This document shows positions 1 through 7,248 of a stretch of 10,685 bases of DNA, one piece after another. A program made the position numbers and the translations under genes. The DNA is taken from assembly GCA_025355035.1 (NCBI GenBank), contig JANXLS010000100.1:1-10685 (forward strand), in the 5' to 3' direction. Numbering within the stretch: position 1 is the stretch's first letter; the number at the start of each line of letters is the position of its first letter. The stretch is from Planctomycetota bacterium. GTDB taxonomy: Bacteria > Planctomycetota > SZUA-567 > H5-PLA8. The notes beneath the pieces were generated by a model. The model was not told where the DNA came from. It searched no databases and worked only from the letters and a program-made list of their open reading frames with translations.

Positions 1-1
1 C

Positions 2-1363
2 GGTGCCGATGCTGTCGCTGCGCTCGATCAAATCCTATTGCGTGGCGGGGGTCGCCGAGTGGCCCGACGGTGTGTCGCGAACGTACTTTCCGACGGACGG
101 CTCGATTCACTTCCCGCGACGGTGACAATCGACATTCTGCCCAGCGATGGAACGAGCGATGAGAATGACGGAGCGGGCGATGGATTGCCGGACGATTTAA
201 ATGGAGTTGCAAGCGCAAAAGACCTGTTGCAGCGGCGCGTCGCGCTTGCGATTTGGCCGCCGGAACCGCTGGCGGATGGGACGCTGGTGATTCCGGACGA
301 TTCGGGATTGCAGCGCGCGGTGGCGTTGTTTACACGGCGTTGCAACGTGGCTCTTGTCGTCGATCCAGGCATCGCGCGGCCGGGGCATTTCAATGAATTT
401 CCGCTGGCGCTTGAAGCGGCCAACACGCCGCTGCGGCATCTCCTGGACGGCATCGCCCGGCAAACGAACACGCGCTATCGCCGGGATGCGGATCGCGCGT
501 TTTTTTTGATGAAGCCCGGCGATTCGTTTCGCGACGAGAAGCTTGAATCGGTGGCAGCAGGTATCGATGCACTTCATGAAAAACCCGACGCGTCCGATGT
601 GATGGACCCGTTGCGCGATTATTTTAAAACGGCGCTGACGCGTGAGGGGGCGACGTTCACTTTCGAGGCGGATCAGCAGGCGCTGTTTGCCATGCTGCCG
701 CGAACGGCCGCACAGCGGATGCGCGAGATTGTCCAAGCGTTGCGCGAGCCGCATGGGACAGGGATTCCGTGGCCGGAAGGGCCGACGAAGGCGGAAGAAA
801 AGTTACGTCAAATTCTGGGCGAAAAGACGATCACGCTGCGTGGTCGGTATCGTTTGGATCGATTGTTGCGGGAGTTGGGAAAAGCGTCCGGGCTGGCGAT
901 GGGTTTCGATCCGAAGACTTTTCCTGGAGCGTTGCCGTATCTGAAAATCAATTATGACGGCGTTGTATTGCGGCAGGTTTTGCGCGATGTTGTGGCCGAC
1001 GCGGGTTTCGATGGGTGTTCGGTGGAGGCGCCGGCGGGATTGTGGTTCTATAAGGGTCCGCGACCGTTTCCGACGGGAGAATTGCTCTGGGATTCGGCGG
1101 AAGTTCGTGCGTATGATCTCAGCACGATGCTTGGGGGATTGTCGCCGGAAGCGTCGTTGTTTTTGACCGGCGAAACGATCGCGCACCAGATCCGCTCGCA
1201 TATCTATCCGGCATCGTGGAACGATCCGGGGCCATTGATTTTTTATCATCGAATGACGCAAAAACTGATCATCGTCCACGCGCCCGAAGCGCATCGGAAG
1301 ATCGTGGACTACCTGAACGATCTGCGCGAGCGCGGACCGTGGGCATTTGGGCCGCTGGAATGA
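2..1363 (+). CDS. Partial protein with two tandem secretin/STN-like modules
   Basis: The reading frame is open from the window edge, so the 5' end is missing; the first in-frame start-like codon (TTG at 38) is probably not the true start. Counting from that TTG, residues 82-237 and 255-431 look like two diverged copies of one module. Each has a short beta/helix STN-like unit ('LQRAVALFTRRCNVALVVDP' and 'LDRLLRELGKASGLAMGFDP'). A second helix-strand unit follows ('PLRHLLDGIARQT', 'LRQVLRDVVADAG'). Each copy ends in a strand plus helix of the type 'KLIIVHAPEAHRKIVDYLND'. Such modules occur in secretin N-terminal domains and TonB short N-terminal domains, and are common in planctomycete proteins annotated as type II/III secretion-related. 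There is no secretin pore domain in the part seen. Residues 41-53 form an Asp/Gly-rich stretch resembling calcium-binding 'DGDGLPDD' linkers. The next gene starts 9 nt after the stop, suggesting co-transcription. An extracytoplasmic scaffold role is inference. Confidence 0.72.
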   Translation, partial: GADAVAALDQILLRGGGRRVARRCVANVLSDGRLDSLPATVTIDILPSDGTSDENDGAGDGLPDDLNGVASAKDLLQRRVALAIWPPEPLADGTLVIPDDSGLQRAVALFTRRCNVALVVDPGIARPGHFNEFPLALEAANTPLRHLLDGIARQTNTRYRRDADRAFFLMKPGDSFRDEKLESVAAGIDALHEKPDASDVMDPLRDYFKTALTREGATFTFEADQQALFAMLPRTAAQRMREIVQALREPHGTGIPWPEGPTKAEEKLRQILGEKTITLRGRYRLDRLLRELGKASGLAMGFDPKTFPGALPYLKINYDGVVLRQVLRDVVADAGFDGCSVEAPAGLWFYKGPRPFPTGELLWDSAEVRAYDLSTMLGGLSPEASLFLTGETIAHQIRSHIYPASWNDPGPLIFYHRMTQKLIIVHAPEAHRKIVDYLNDLRERGPWAFGPLE

Positions 1364-1372
1364 ACTCACCCC

Positions 1373-2806
1373 ATGGCTGAACCACCCAAATCCCGTCGCC
1401 GCTGGTTTCGTTTTTCGCTGCGGACGCTGTTGCTCGTATCTTTTTTGGCGGGATCAATCTGGCTGCTGATTCCAGTCATTCCGTCGTGGCGGATGGAGTA
1501 TGCGATGGACGTGAGCAGCACGTCGAAACCCATCACGGCGCGATCGTTCAAAGTCAACGAAACGGCAGTGAGTGAAACGAACGGAAAGCATTATTGCTTT
1601 TACCAATCCTGGCGCGGGCCATTCCAGCTCGATTTCAATGCGCTCTGCAAAAGTGAAAATCAACAGCCCAACCAGCGGTTTCCGATTGTCGAAAAGTTCA
1701 GCCCCGATGTGCAACGGTTGTTGATCACGGATGCATTTCATGCGCGGCTTTATGATCTCGATGCACGGCGGATGATGTGGGAAACGATGTTGCCGTGGAG
1801 CGCGAAATATGTGGTCGCCGATTCCTTCGCGCATCCGATTGTCGTGTTTTCCAAAGACGGTTCGCGAGCGGCTGTCGTTATCGAGTATCGAGTGCTTGTT
1901 TTGGACACGGCGACGGGTGCGGTCGTGATCGCCTTCGAAGAGGAATATCATCAACTTTTTTCCAACGCTCAGTTTTCAGCCGACAACGCGACGGTGTTGT
2001 TGACTCAGCCCTCGCACATCGTTTTTCTTGACGTCAAAACAGGCGCGATCCGAAAACTTCCGCTGGATGTTGACGTGGATTCGCCGCGAAGTCGGTTGGT
2101 CGATGGCGCAGAAAAAACGCTGGCTGTTTACAACACGAGCAGAGGCGTGATGCTGATCGATACCGAGACCGGTGCTCTGAAAAAAGATCCGTGGCGCGAT
2201 GAAAATTTTCGATTTGAATATTTCTCCGACGATGGACGATATTTTTTCACCGTGCATGCGACATCAATCGACAAAGCGACTGGGCGTCGCGAAGTACGTT
2301 ACGACTCGATTGTTTCGTTCGATTGTGTTACCCAACAAAAGGTAGCTACATTTGAAATTAGTAAATCGATGAATGCGTTTTCTTATATCTTCGAAATGTC
2401 CCCTAAGACATCGATTGTCGGCGACCAACTGGCAGTCACCAACAGCAACGGTACCGCGATGGTAGGAAGAATTAACTCGAACCACTTATCGAATCTGATG
2501 AAGGTTCGCCCCATCCCATTCTTGCCCATTCTACCCAAGGAGCGTGAGGTCTACGCCATCTCGTGTTTGGTCATGCCCAGTTTTGCGAAGCACCAGTTTT
2601 CGAGCAGCGGAGAACGTCTGTACGTTGAAGTTTCCCCGAGTTACGGTCGGCAAGGTGATGGCTTGACGCGCGATTTCATTTATCGGCGCAATCATCCGGA
2701 AGAATGGTGGGGCGTGTTGTGTACGTTTGAATGTGTGTTTGCGGCGGCTTGCTGCGTTTTGTTGATTTGGAGCCTTGTTCGGGATTGGCGGGAATTGCCG
2801 CGATGA
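1373..2806 (+). CDS. Membrane-anchored beta-propeller-like protein, unknown function
   Basis: This 477-residue protein starts with a basic patch followed by a membrane segment at about residues 15-37 ('FSLRTLLLVSFLAGSIWLLI'). This N-terminal style is very common in planctomycete proteins. Residues 105-330 contain repeated four-strand units ending in a D-x-x-T-G turn, for example 'VLVLDTATGAVV', 'IVFLDVKTGAIR' and 'VMLIDTETGALK', as in WD40/PQQ/YVTN-type propellers. A second hydrophobic helix lies at residues 446-468, followed by a basic tail, so both ends would be cytoplasmic and the propeller outside the membrane. The ATG follows the preceding stop by 9 nt with no clear Shine-Dalgarno, which fits translational coupling. 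Around 2330-2405 the base composition falls sharply (19 G/C in 60 bases at 2341-2400) and rarer codons appear, but the frame stays open. No catalytic motif is visible. The fold is well supported by pattern; the function is unknown. Confidence 0.8.
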   Translation: MAEPPKSRRRWFRFSLRTLLLVSFLAGSIWLLIPVIPSWRMEYAMDVSSTSKPITARSFKVNETAVSETNGKHYCFYQSWRGPFQLDFNALCKSENQQPNQRFPIVEKFSPDVQRLLITDAFHARLYDLDARRMMWETMLPWSAKYVVADSFAHPIVVFSKDGSRAAVVIEYRVLVLDTATGAVVIAFEEEYHQLFSNAQFSADNATVLLTQPSHIVFLDVKTGAIRKLPLDVDVDSPRSRLVDGAEKTLAVYNTSRGVMLIDTETGALKKDPWRDENFRFEYFSDDGRYFFTVHATSIDKATGRREVRYDSIVSFDCVTQQKVATFEISKSMNAFSYIFEMSPKTSIVGDQLAVTNSNGTAMVGRINSNHLSNLMKVRPIPFLPILPKEREVYAISCLVMPSFAKHQFSSSGERLYVEVSPSYGRQGDGLTRDFIYRRNHPEEWWGVLCTFECVFAAACCVLLIWSLVRDWRELPR

Positions 2807-2825
2807 AGTGGGCTAACAGCCCATT
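2807..2825. terminator. Hairpin between convergent genes
   Basis: TGGGCT (2809-2814) and AGCCCA (2818-2823) form a perfect 6-bp stem with a 3-nt loop. One G-U and one A-T pair extend it. It lies directly after the plus-strand stop and in the 32-nt gap before the minus-strand stop, where a shared bidirectional terminator would sit. Neither strand has a proper T-tract after the stem, so it is not a classical intrinsic terminator. Confidence 0.4.
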
Positions 2826-2838
2826 GAAAAAGGGGTTG

Positions 2839-3375
2839 CTATGCGTTTGGATAGCCGGGCGTGGTCTTGAAATTCTGTGCGAATTGGCGGACGACTTCGC
2901 GCTGGGCGATGAGTGGATTCACGTGCGGGCGTTTTTCGAGCATGAGTTTTTGCGCGGATTCGGGTGTGTGGCCTTGGGTGATCAGATAACAAGCGGCCAC
3001 AGTTGCGCTGCGCCCCCGGCCGGCTTTGCAATGAATGTAGATTTTTGTGCCGGCGGCGGCGTGGGACTGGATGAAGCGGACGCTTTTTTCAATGTCGGCG
3101 AGCGCGGGGGGCATGAAATCGATTGTTGGGATGTGGCACTGTGCGATTCCGGTCGACGCGTAGGCTTGCGTTGGGCCGCTGTATTCGTCGCAGGTGTTGA
3201 CGACGGCCCCGATGCCGAGCGACTTCAGTTTCGGGACGTCGCTGGCGAAGGGAAGCGCTCCGAGGAGCACGGTGTTGTCCAGCCAATCCCACCAGCGGCG
3301 GCGGGGATTGATGCGGTGGAGAAGGAGATTCCACAGGAGCGTTGGATAGAAAAACAGACGGGCGAAAAAACGCAT
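2839..3375 (-). CDS. PTPMT1-type dual-specificity phosphatase (probable phosphatidylglycerophosphate phosphatase)
   Basis: This 178-residue protein carries the protein tyrosine phosphatase signature 'HCKAGRGRSAT', with nucleophile Cys116 and phosphate-binding Arg122 (CX5R). It matches mammalian and plant PTPMT1 along its whole length. Shared features are the N-terminal 'FYPTLLW' segment, 'DNTVLLGALPF', the 'NTCDEYSGP' loop and 'TIDFMPP', whose Asp86 is the likely general acid. In mitochondria PTPMT1 removes phosphate from phosphatidylglycerophosphate to give phosphatidylglycerol, the cardiolipin precursor; a bacterial PTPMT1-like enzyme with this activity is known from Rhodopirellula. The hydrophobic N-terminus (residues 1-21) suggests membrane association. 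The ATG at 3375 was chosen because homology begins there and an AGGA lies upstream. A longer frame starting at 3555 would overlap the preceding gene by about 145 bases and has no family resemblance there. It is the last gene of the minus-strand cluster. The family is clear; the lipid substrate is inferred. Confidence 0.88.
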   Translation of the reverse strand: MRFFARLFFYPTLLWNLLLHRINPRRRWWDWLDNTVLLGALPFASDVPKLKSLGIGAVVNTCDEYSGPTQAYASTGIAQCHIPTIDFMPPALADIEKSVRFIQSHAAAGTKIYIHCKAGRGRSATVAACYLITQGHTPESAQKLMLEKRPHVNPLIAQREVVRQFAQNFKTTPGYPNA

Positions 3376-3409
3376 GAAGGTCCTGGGCTTGTCTTGCGAA
3401 TACGAAGGG

Positions 3410-4906
3410 CTATTCGTCTTTCGATTTCGACGGAGGCGCTTTGGTTGAGATCGAATGGACGATGCGGTGATGGACTTGGAGCGAGAGCACACACAGGGCA
3501 GTGCCGTAGCAGGTTCCGCCTTGAAGCGAGTAGCCGTCGTTGGCGCGCCATGCACCGTCGACGTCCTGCATGTCGAAGATCGCTTGCGACGCTTTTGTGT
3601 TCCAGTCGTCCCAGTCGTGGCCGCCGAAGAAGAACATGCCGTAAGAGCAGTAGTACATCATGTACGGATCGAATTTGGCGCGGTCGGCGGCGTTCTTTGA
3701 TTTCGGATTCCAACTGCGGCCAAATTCAGGTTTGATCACCGGGATTGATGTGACCAGTTTCGACGAGAGCACTTTGATGTCCTGATTCGACGGGCCTTCG
3801 CCGAGCAGCTCGCGGATCATCAGAACCATGCCGGATCGCGCCGGGACGTACTGGCCATCGTCCTGTTGGAAGTTGTAAATGCCGCGTTCGCCTTTGGTCA
3901 ACTGGCTGTAGAAGATCAACGCTTTGTCGAACGTTTCGTTGGGAACGGCAATGCCGGCTTCGCGCGCGGCGGCCAGCGCCTGCACGGCCCACGCGCTGAC
4001 AGAAATGTCGTCGATCTGCGAATCGGTGTGACCGTAGTAGTCCCATCCGCCGCGCTTGGTCTGCGTCTTGATGAGGTACTCGACGGCCTTCGTCGCGCGG
4101 ACGCGGAATTCGTTGGCGCCGGTCAGAGCCGACAGTTCCGACATGGCCAGTGTGGCCATGGCGTGGTTGTACATGAAGTGACCTTCGCCCGCGCCGAAGC
4201 GTCCTGTCTCCATGTCCTGCGTGGACAACAGATAAACGGCTGCGCGCTTCATCACATCGGCGTAGGGGCTGCGGTGCATCGGATCGTCCACGATCCAGGT
4301 GTGGCCGTCGCCGAGATACGCGAGCATCGCCAGGCTGGAGACACCCACGCGGCCCCATTTGAAATCGGCCGTGCCGTCCGTCGGCATGTTCGACGGAGTC
4401 AGCGATACGGGCCAGCCGCCGTCCATTTCCTGTTTGCTGCGCAGAAACGTCAATCCGTTCTTGATCGCCTTTTCGTACTCCGGCGCGCTGCCGCCATTGG
4501 AGACTCGCAGTTGTGCGCGCATGACGTTGACACGATGACCGAGAACGCGCAGGGATGCGGGGGGGATCGTCGGCAATGGGCGCGGATCGACGAAGGGTTT
4601 TTCCACGCCTTCGCCGGTGCTGGCGGACGCGAGCGGCGCGTTGGCCGGCATTCCGGGCAGTGTTGATCCGTCGAAGCGGAGCTTCTTGTCAAAGAGGACG
4701 ATCACGCCGATGACGACGGCGAGCAGGATCAGCATGATCGCAATGCCGGCGCGCAGTTTTCCGATCAGCTCGTCGCCTTGCCGGTGAGCAAAATCGTCCT
4801 GGGACGAGGCGATGATGTCGTCCATGGACATGATCACGCGCTGGCCGCAATTGGGGCAGAACTCCGCGCGCAGTCGCACTTCAAATCCGCAATGGTTGCA
4901 TTTCAC
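3410..4906 (-). CDS. Zinc-ribbon, single-TM, prenyltransferase/squalene-cyclase-like toroid protein
   Basis: This 498-residue protein has three parts. Residues 1-21 form a zinc ribbon with Cys3-x2-Cys6 and Cys17-x2-Cys20. Residues 52-72 form a hydrophobic membrane helix. Residues 140-485 carry repeated helical units ending in Gly/Trp turns ('QEMDGGWPVS', 'METGRFGAGEG', 'TKRGGWDYYGH', 'QDVDGAWRAND'). That is the pattern of the alpha/alpha toroid shared by terpene cyclases, prenyltransferase beta subunits and complement-like proteins. The cyclase acid motif DXDD is not evident, so a binding or scaffold role is at least as likely as enzymatic cyclisation. The topology would place the zinc ribbon in the cytoplasm and the toroid outside the membrane. 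The start is GTG, supported by GGAG nine bases upstream (4916-4919). The next gene begins 34 nt downstream. The architecture is well supported; the role is unknown. Confidence 0.87.
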   Translation of the reverse strand: MKCNHCGFEVRLRAEFCPNCGQRVIMSMDDIIASSQDDFAHRQGDELIGKLRAGIAIMLILLAVVIGVIVLFDKKLRFDGSTLPGMPANAPLASASTGEGVEKPFVDPRPLPTIPPASLRVLGHRVNVMRAQLRVSNGGSAPEYEKAIKNGLTFLRSKQEMDGGWPVSLTPSNMPTDGTADFKWGRVGVSSLAMLAYLGDGHTWIVDDPMHRSPYADVMKRAAVYLLSTQDMETGRFGAGEGHFMYNHAMATLAMSELSALTGANEFRVRATKAVEYLIKTQTKRGGWDYYGHTDSQIDDISVSAWAVQALAAAREAGIAVPNETFDKALIFYSQLTKGERGIYNFQQDDGQYVPARSGMVLMIRELLGEGPSNQDIKVLSSKLVTSIPVIKPEFGRSWNPKSKNAADRAKFDPYMMYYCSYGMFFFGGHDWDDWNTKASQAIFDMQDVDGAWRANDGYSLQGGTCYGTALCVLSLQVHHRIVHSISTKAPPSKSKDE

Positions 4907-5012
4907 TGAAACGATCTCCGAATAACGTTGCGCAGATTCACGATTTTATTCTTTAACACAAAAGCACATAGGACGGAGGCACGACGACACAAAGGGAAAA
5001 CGGTGGATGGCA
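4907..5012. other. Intergenic spacer with degenerate CACA/GGAGGCAC-type repeat
   Basis: This 106-nt gap lies inside the minus-strand cluster. Besides the ribosome binding site at 4916-4919, it holds CGAATAACG at 4919-4927 and CTTTAACA at 4951-4958. A run of short imperfect units follows (ACACAAAAG, CACATAGGA, CGGAGGCAC, GACACAAAGG) through about 4995. The run resembles low-complexity 'CACAGAGGCACAGAG' intergenic repeats seen in many bacterial genomes. No T-tract terminator or convincing promoter is visible. Confidence 0.45.
4916..4919 (-). promoter_or_regulatory. Shine-Dalgarno supporting a GTG start
   Basis: On the minus strand GGAG lies nine bases before the GTG codon at 4906. This supports GTG as the start of the zinc-ribbon protein, placing the first Cys pair right at the N-terminus. 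Confidence 0.6.
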
Positions 5013-7196
5013 CTATTTCACGCCGAACTTTTTTTCGTCTTTCAATTTGTTTCCGGCCTGGTCGCTGACTTCGATCGACATTTTGTAATCACCGGGCAGG
5101 AGTGGGCTGATGGGCGCGAGTTTAAAAGGGGAGCGTTCGATGCGTTCGCCGGATTTTATTTTTGCGGAGAGAACGCCGTGGGTGTAGCGGCCGTCACGAA
5201 TGAGGACGACGTTCAGCGGTGCGGCCGCGTCGGTTTTGACGGCGACGATGCTCATCGTCAGCGTCTGCCAGTTCATGCCGGATGGATCGGCGGCGGAGAT
5301 GTCGAAGACGACATCGGGTTTCACGGGACCGTCGTTCGGATTCGGAGCGACGTTCCAGGTTGGCGGATCTTTGTCGACGGAGTAGCTGAACTCCGGAAAC
5401 TCAATCGGCGCTCCGGACGCATCGCTGGCGGTGAAGCGGATCTTCTGCTCGCCGCCACCGATTTCGGTCGCGCGCGGAAGGTAAAGGATCTCCGAGCCCG
5501 ACGCGGTCGCCGGAATATCTTTGCCGTTGAGCGAGACTTTGACCAATTTCAACGCGCTCAAACCCAGAGGGGATTCGAACGAGGCGCGGATCAGCGGCGC
5601 ATTACCGAATTGCCGTTCGGTGACGCTTGGGCCGGCAGAGACGAGTCGTGGCTTCTGGTTCAGCTGCGCGAAGAGTTTCGTGAGTTCTTCGGATTTATAG
5701 CCGCGTTTTATTGCATCGGCGAAGGCGTTGCGCGCGGCGGCGAATTCACCACGTTCGATCTGCACCAAACCAAGCGTGTAGGCACCGCGACCGCTTTCGT
5801 CGAGAACAGACAATTCAGTGCCAGAGGTCGCGGCGCGTTTCAGAATTTCTGTGTCCTCGGGGTCGGGAATCAGATTCAGGCTTTCGTCGCGTCGCAACGT
5901 TTTGAAATAGGGCGTGGCTAACACGCGGCGGCGCGAGCACGAGATTTGGCGCAACAGTGCGTTCCTTCGATCCGACTTGTCGAGGCCCTGTTGGTTCAAC
6001 AAGTTCTCCCAAATGTAATTCTCGTCGCGCAACAGTCCGTAGATTGCTTTTACTTTGACCTGATCGGCCTCGGCAATCGGCGTGGTGATCGGCTGGCTTT
6101 GAGCGTTGGGATTGAGCGGGCGTTTGCAGAGAATCTCCCACGCGCTTTGGGGCACCGATTCGCCTTTCAATCCGCTGATTGGGATCGACACGTCGGCGAC
6201 GAAGGAATCGATGCGCTCTTCGAGCAGGGCGGCCTGACAGCGGTACGCTCGGGCATCGCGCGCGTTCATCGCGATTACCAGTTTGAAGGTCTCCAATGCT
6301 TTGTCGAACGCGTTGCCTTTGTCGTAATAATCCGGATCGCCCTTCAGGAGGTGCCAGGCAGCTCCGATCGCCAGGAGCGCTTCATTTCGAGCGCTGCCAA
6401 ACTTGTCGATTTCCTTCATTATTTTGGCGATCATCTCGCGGCGCGTGGCGGATGAAAGCGACGGTTCGGTCAGGCCGGCCAGCGTTGTCAAGCGGGCGGA
6501 GTCGTCCATTGCGGTGTTCTTTGGCGTGATGGCTTTGACGCTGCCGTAGGCATTCGCGGCGTCGTACGGCTTTTGTTTGCGGGCGAGGATTGTGCCATTG
6601 AGTTTATAGAGTTCCGCAAGCAACGCCGCAGTCGGGGCGGGTTCCGCGGCGAGCGCTTTTTTGACGAGCGCGTCAAGTTCGGAGCTTTTTCCATCGGCTT
6701 TCCAACTTTGGACCAGCGCCATCGCGGCCAGGGCGTCGGGCGTTTCTTTGAATTCAATCGCTTTTTGCAGAGTGCGCTCGGCTTCTGCGAGGTTTTTGGG
6801 TTTACCATCCGTGCCGCCGGCGAGGCAGATTGAACTTGCAGCTCCTACCAGTGCGAGGGATTTTTCTTCGGCTGTGGCGTTCGCCCAATCTTGGACGGCA
6901 TCGAATTCTTTGCGCGCGTCCTCGTAATTTTTGGACACGGCGAGGAGGCAACCGAGATGCAATCGCGCGGCGATTTTCTTGGGATCGGCGGCGATCATTT
7001 CGCGGCACGCGGCGATGCCGTCGGGCAGCGCTTCCGCGCCGATCGATTCGGCGTTGAGGATGGCGTCGGTGCGCATCGATTCGCGGATGGCGCCCATGCG
7101 CGACATCAATAGGGACGGCACGGCAATCAGGAGCGCAAGCAGGATCGCTCCGAAAATAAAGGTCGGTGTGGAGACTTCGTATTTTCCGATATTCAT
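5013..7196 (-). CDS. Membrane-anchored TPR protein with C-terminal Ig-like domains
   Basis: This 727-residue protein begins with a membrane helix at about residues 11-31. Residues 48-510 are almost entirely helical with TPR-like repeats, for example 'NYEDARKEFDAVQDWA', 'NLAEAERTLQKAIEF' and 'GRGAYTLGLVQIERGEFAAA'. Residues 515-605 and about 609-727 are beta-rich and look like two Ig-like domains. The second has a 'DPSGMNW' turn and ends in 'LPGDYKMSIEVSDQAGNKL', a typical edge-strand sequence of bacterial Ig-like folds. The topology suggests a short cytoplasmic N-terminus and a large extracytoplasmic part suited to protein binding. The ATG at 7196 lies 33 nt after the stop of the signal peptidase-like gene, with only a weak GAGG upstream, so co-transcription and possibly coupling are likely. 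I do not recognise a named family. The domain types are inferred from sequence pattern. Confidence 0.82.
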   Translation of the reverse strand: MNIGKYEVSTPTFIFGAILLALLIAVPSLLMSRMGAIRESMRTDAILNAESIGAEALPDGIAACREMIAADPKKIAARLHLGCLLAVSKNYEDARKEFDAVQDWANATAEEKSLALVGAASSICLAGGTDGKPKNLAEAERTLQKAIEFKETPDALAAMALVQSWKADGKSSELDALVKKALAAEPAPTAALLAELYKLNGTILARKQKPYDAANAYGSVKAITPKNTAMDDSARLTTLAGLTEPSLSSATRREMIAKIMKEIDKFGSARNEALLAIGAAWHLLKGDPDYYDKGNAFDKALETFKLVIAMNARDARAYRCQAALLEERIDSFVADVSIPISGLKGESVPQSAWEILCKRPLNPNAQSQPITTPIAEADQVKVKAIYGLLRDENYIWENLLNQQGLDKSDRRNALLRQISCSRRRVLATPYFKTLRRDESLNLIPDPEDTEILKRAATSGTELSVLDESGRGAYTLGLVQIERGEFAAARNAFADAIKRGYKSEELTKLFAQLNQKPRLVSAGPSVTERQFGNAPLIRASFESPLGLSALKLVKVSLNGKDIPATASGSEILYLPRATEIGGGEQKIRFTASDASGAPIEFPEFSYSVDKDPPTWNVAPNPNDGPVKPDVVFDISAADPSGMNWQTLTMSIVAVKTDAAAPLNVVLIRDGRYTHGVLSAKIKSGERIERSPFKLAPISPLLPGDYKMSIEVSDQAGNKLKDEKKFGVK

Positions 7197-7208
7197 GGGG
7201 CCTCAGGA

Positions 7209-7248
7209 ATCAGCGGGACGGTTTGACGATCAGTGGGACGGTTTAACA
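7209..7248. repeat. 20-bp tandem duplication over a stop codon
   Basis: ATCAGCGGGACGGTTTGACG (7209-7228) is followed immediately by ATCAGTGGGACGGTTTAACA (7229-7248), with 17 of 20 bases identical. The second copy holds the last codons and the TGA stop (7230-7232) of the minus-strand signal peptidase-like gene. The first copy, in the gap to the next gene, would encode the same end ('VKPSR' and TGA) in a shifted frame. Confidence 0.85.

Noticed and set aside
3376..3555. Longer start for the phosphatase (ATG at 3555)
   Set aside because: It would overlap the upstream gene in another frame, and the added 60 residues are low-complexity and unlike PTPMT1. ATG at 3375 fits homology.
2731..3735. 334-residue plus-strand reading frame
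   Set aside because: It is antisense to the PTPMT1-type phosphatase and the end of the toroid gene, is Cys/Gly/Arg-rich and shows no domain; the minus-strand genes have clear family matches.
3866..4666. 266-residue plus-strand reading frame
   Set aside because: It is antisense to the toroid gene, whose zinc ribbon, TM and Gly/Trp repeats are convincing.
5007..5921. 304-residue plus-strand reading frame
   Set aside because: It is antisense to the TPR/Ig-like gene. The composition (Phe, Arg, Gly, Asp) is typical of a mirror frame in GC-rich DNA.
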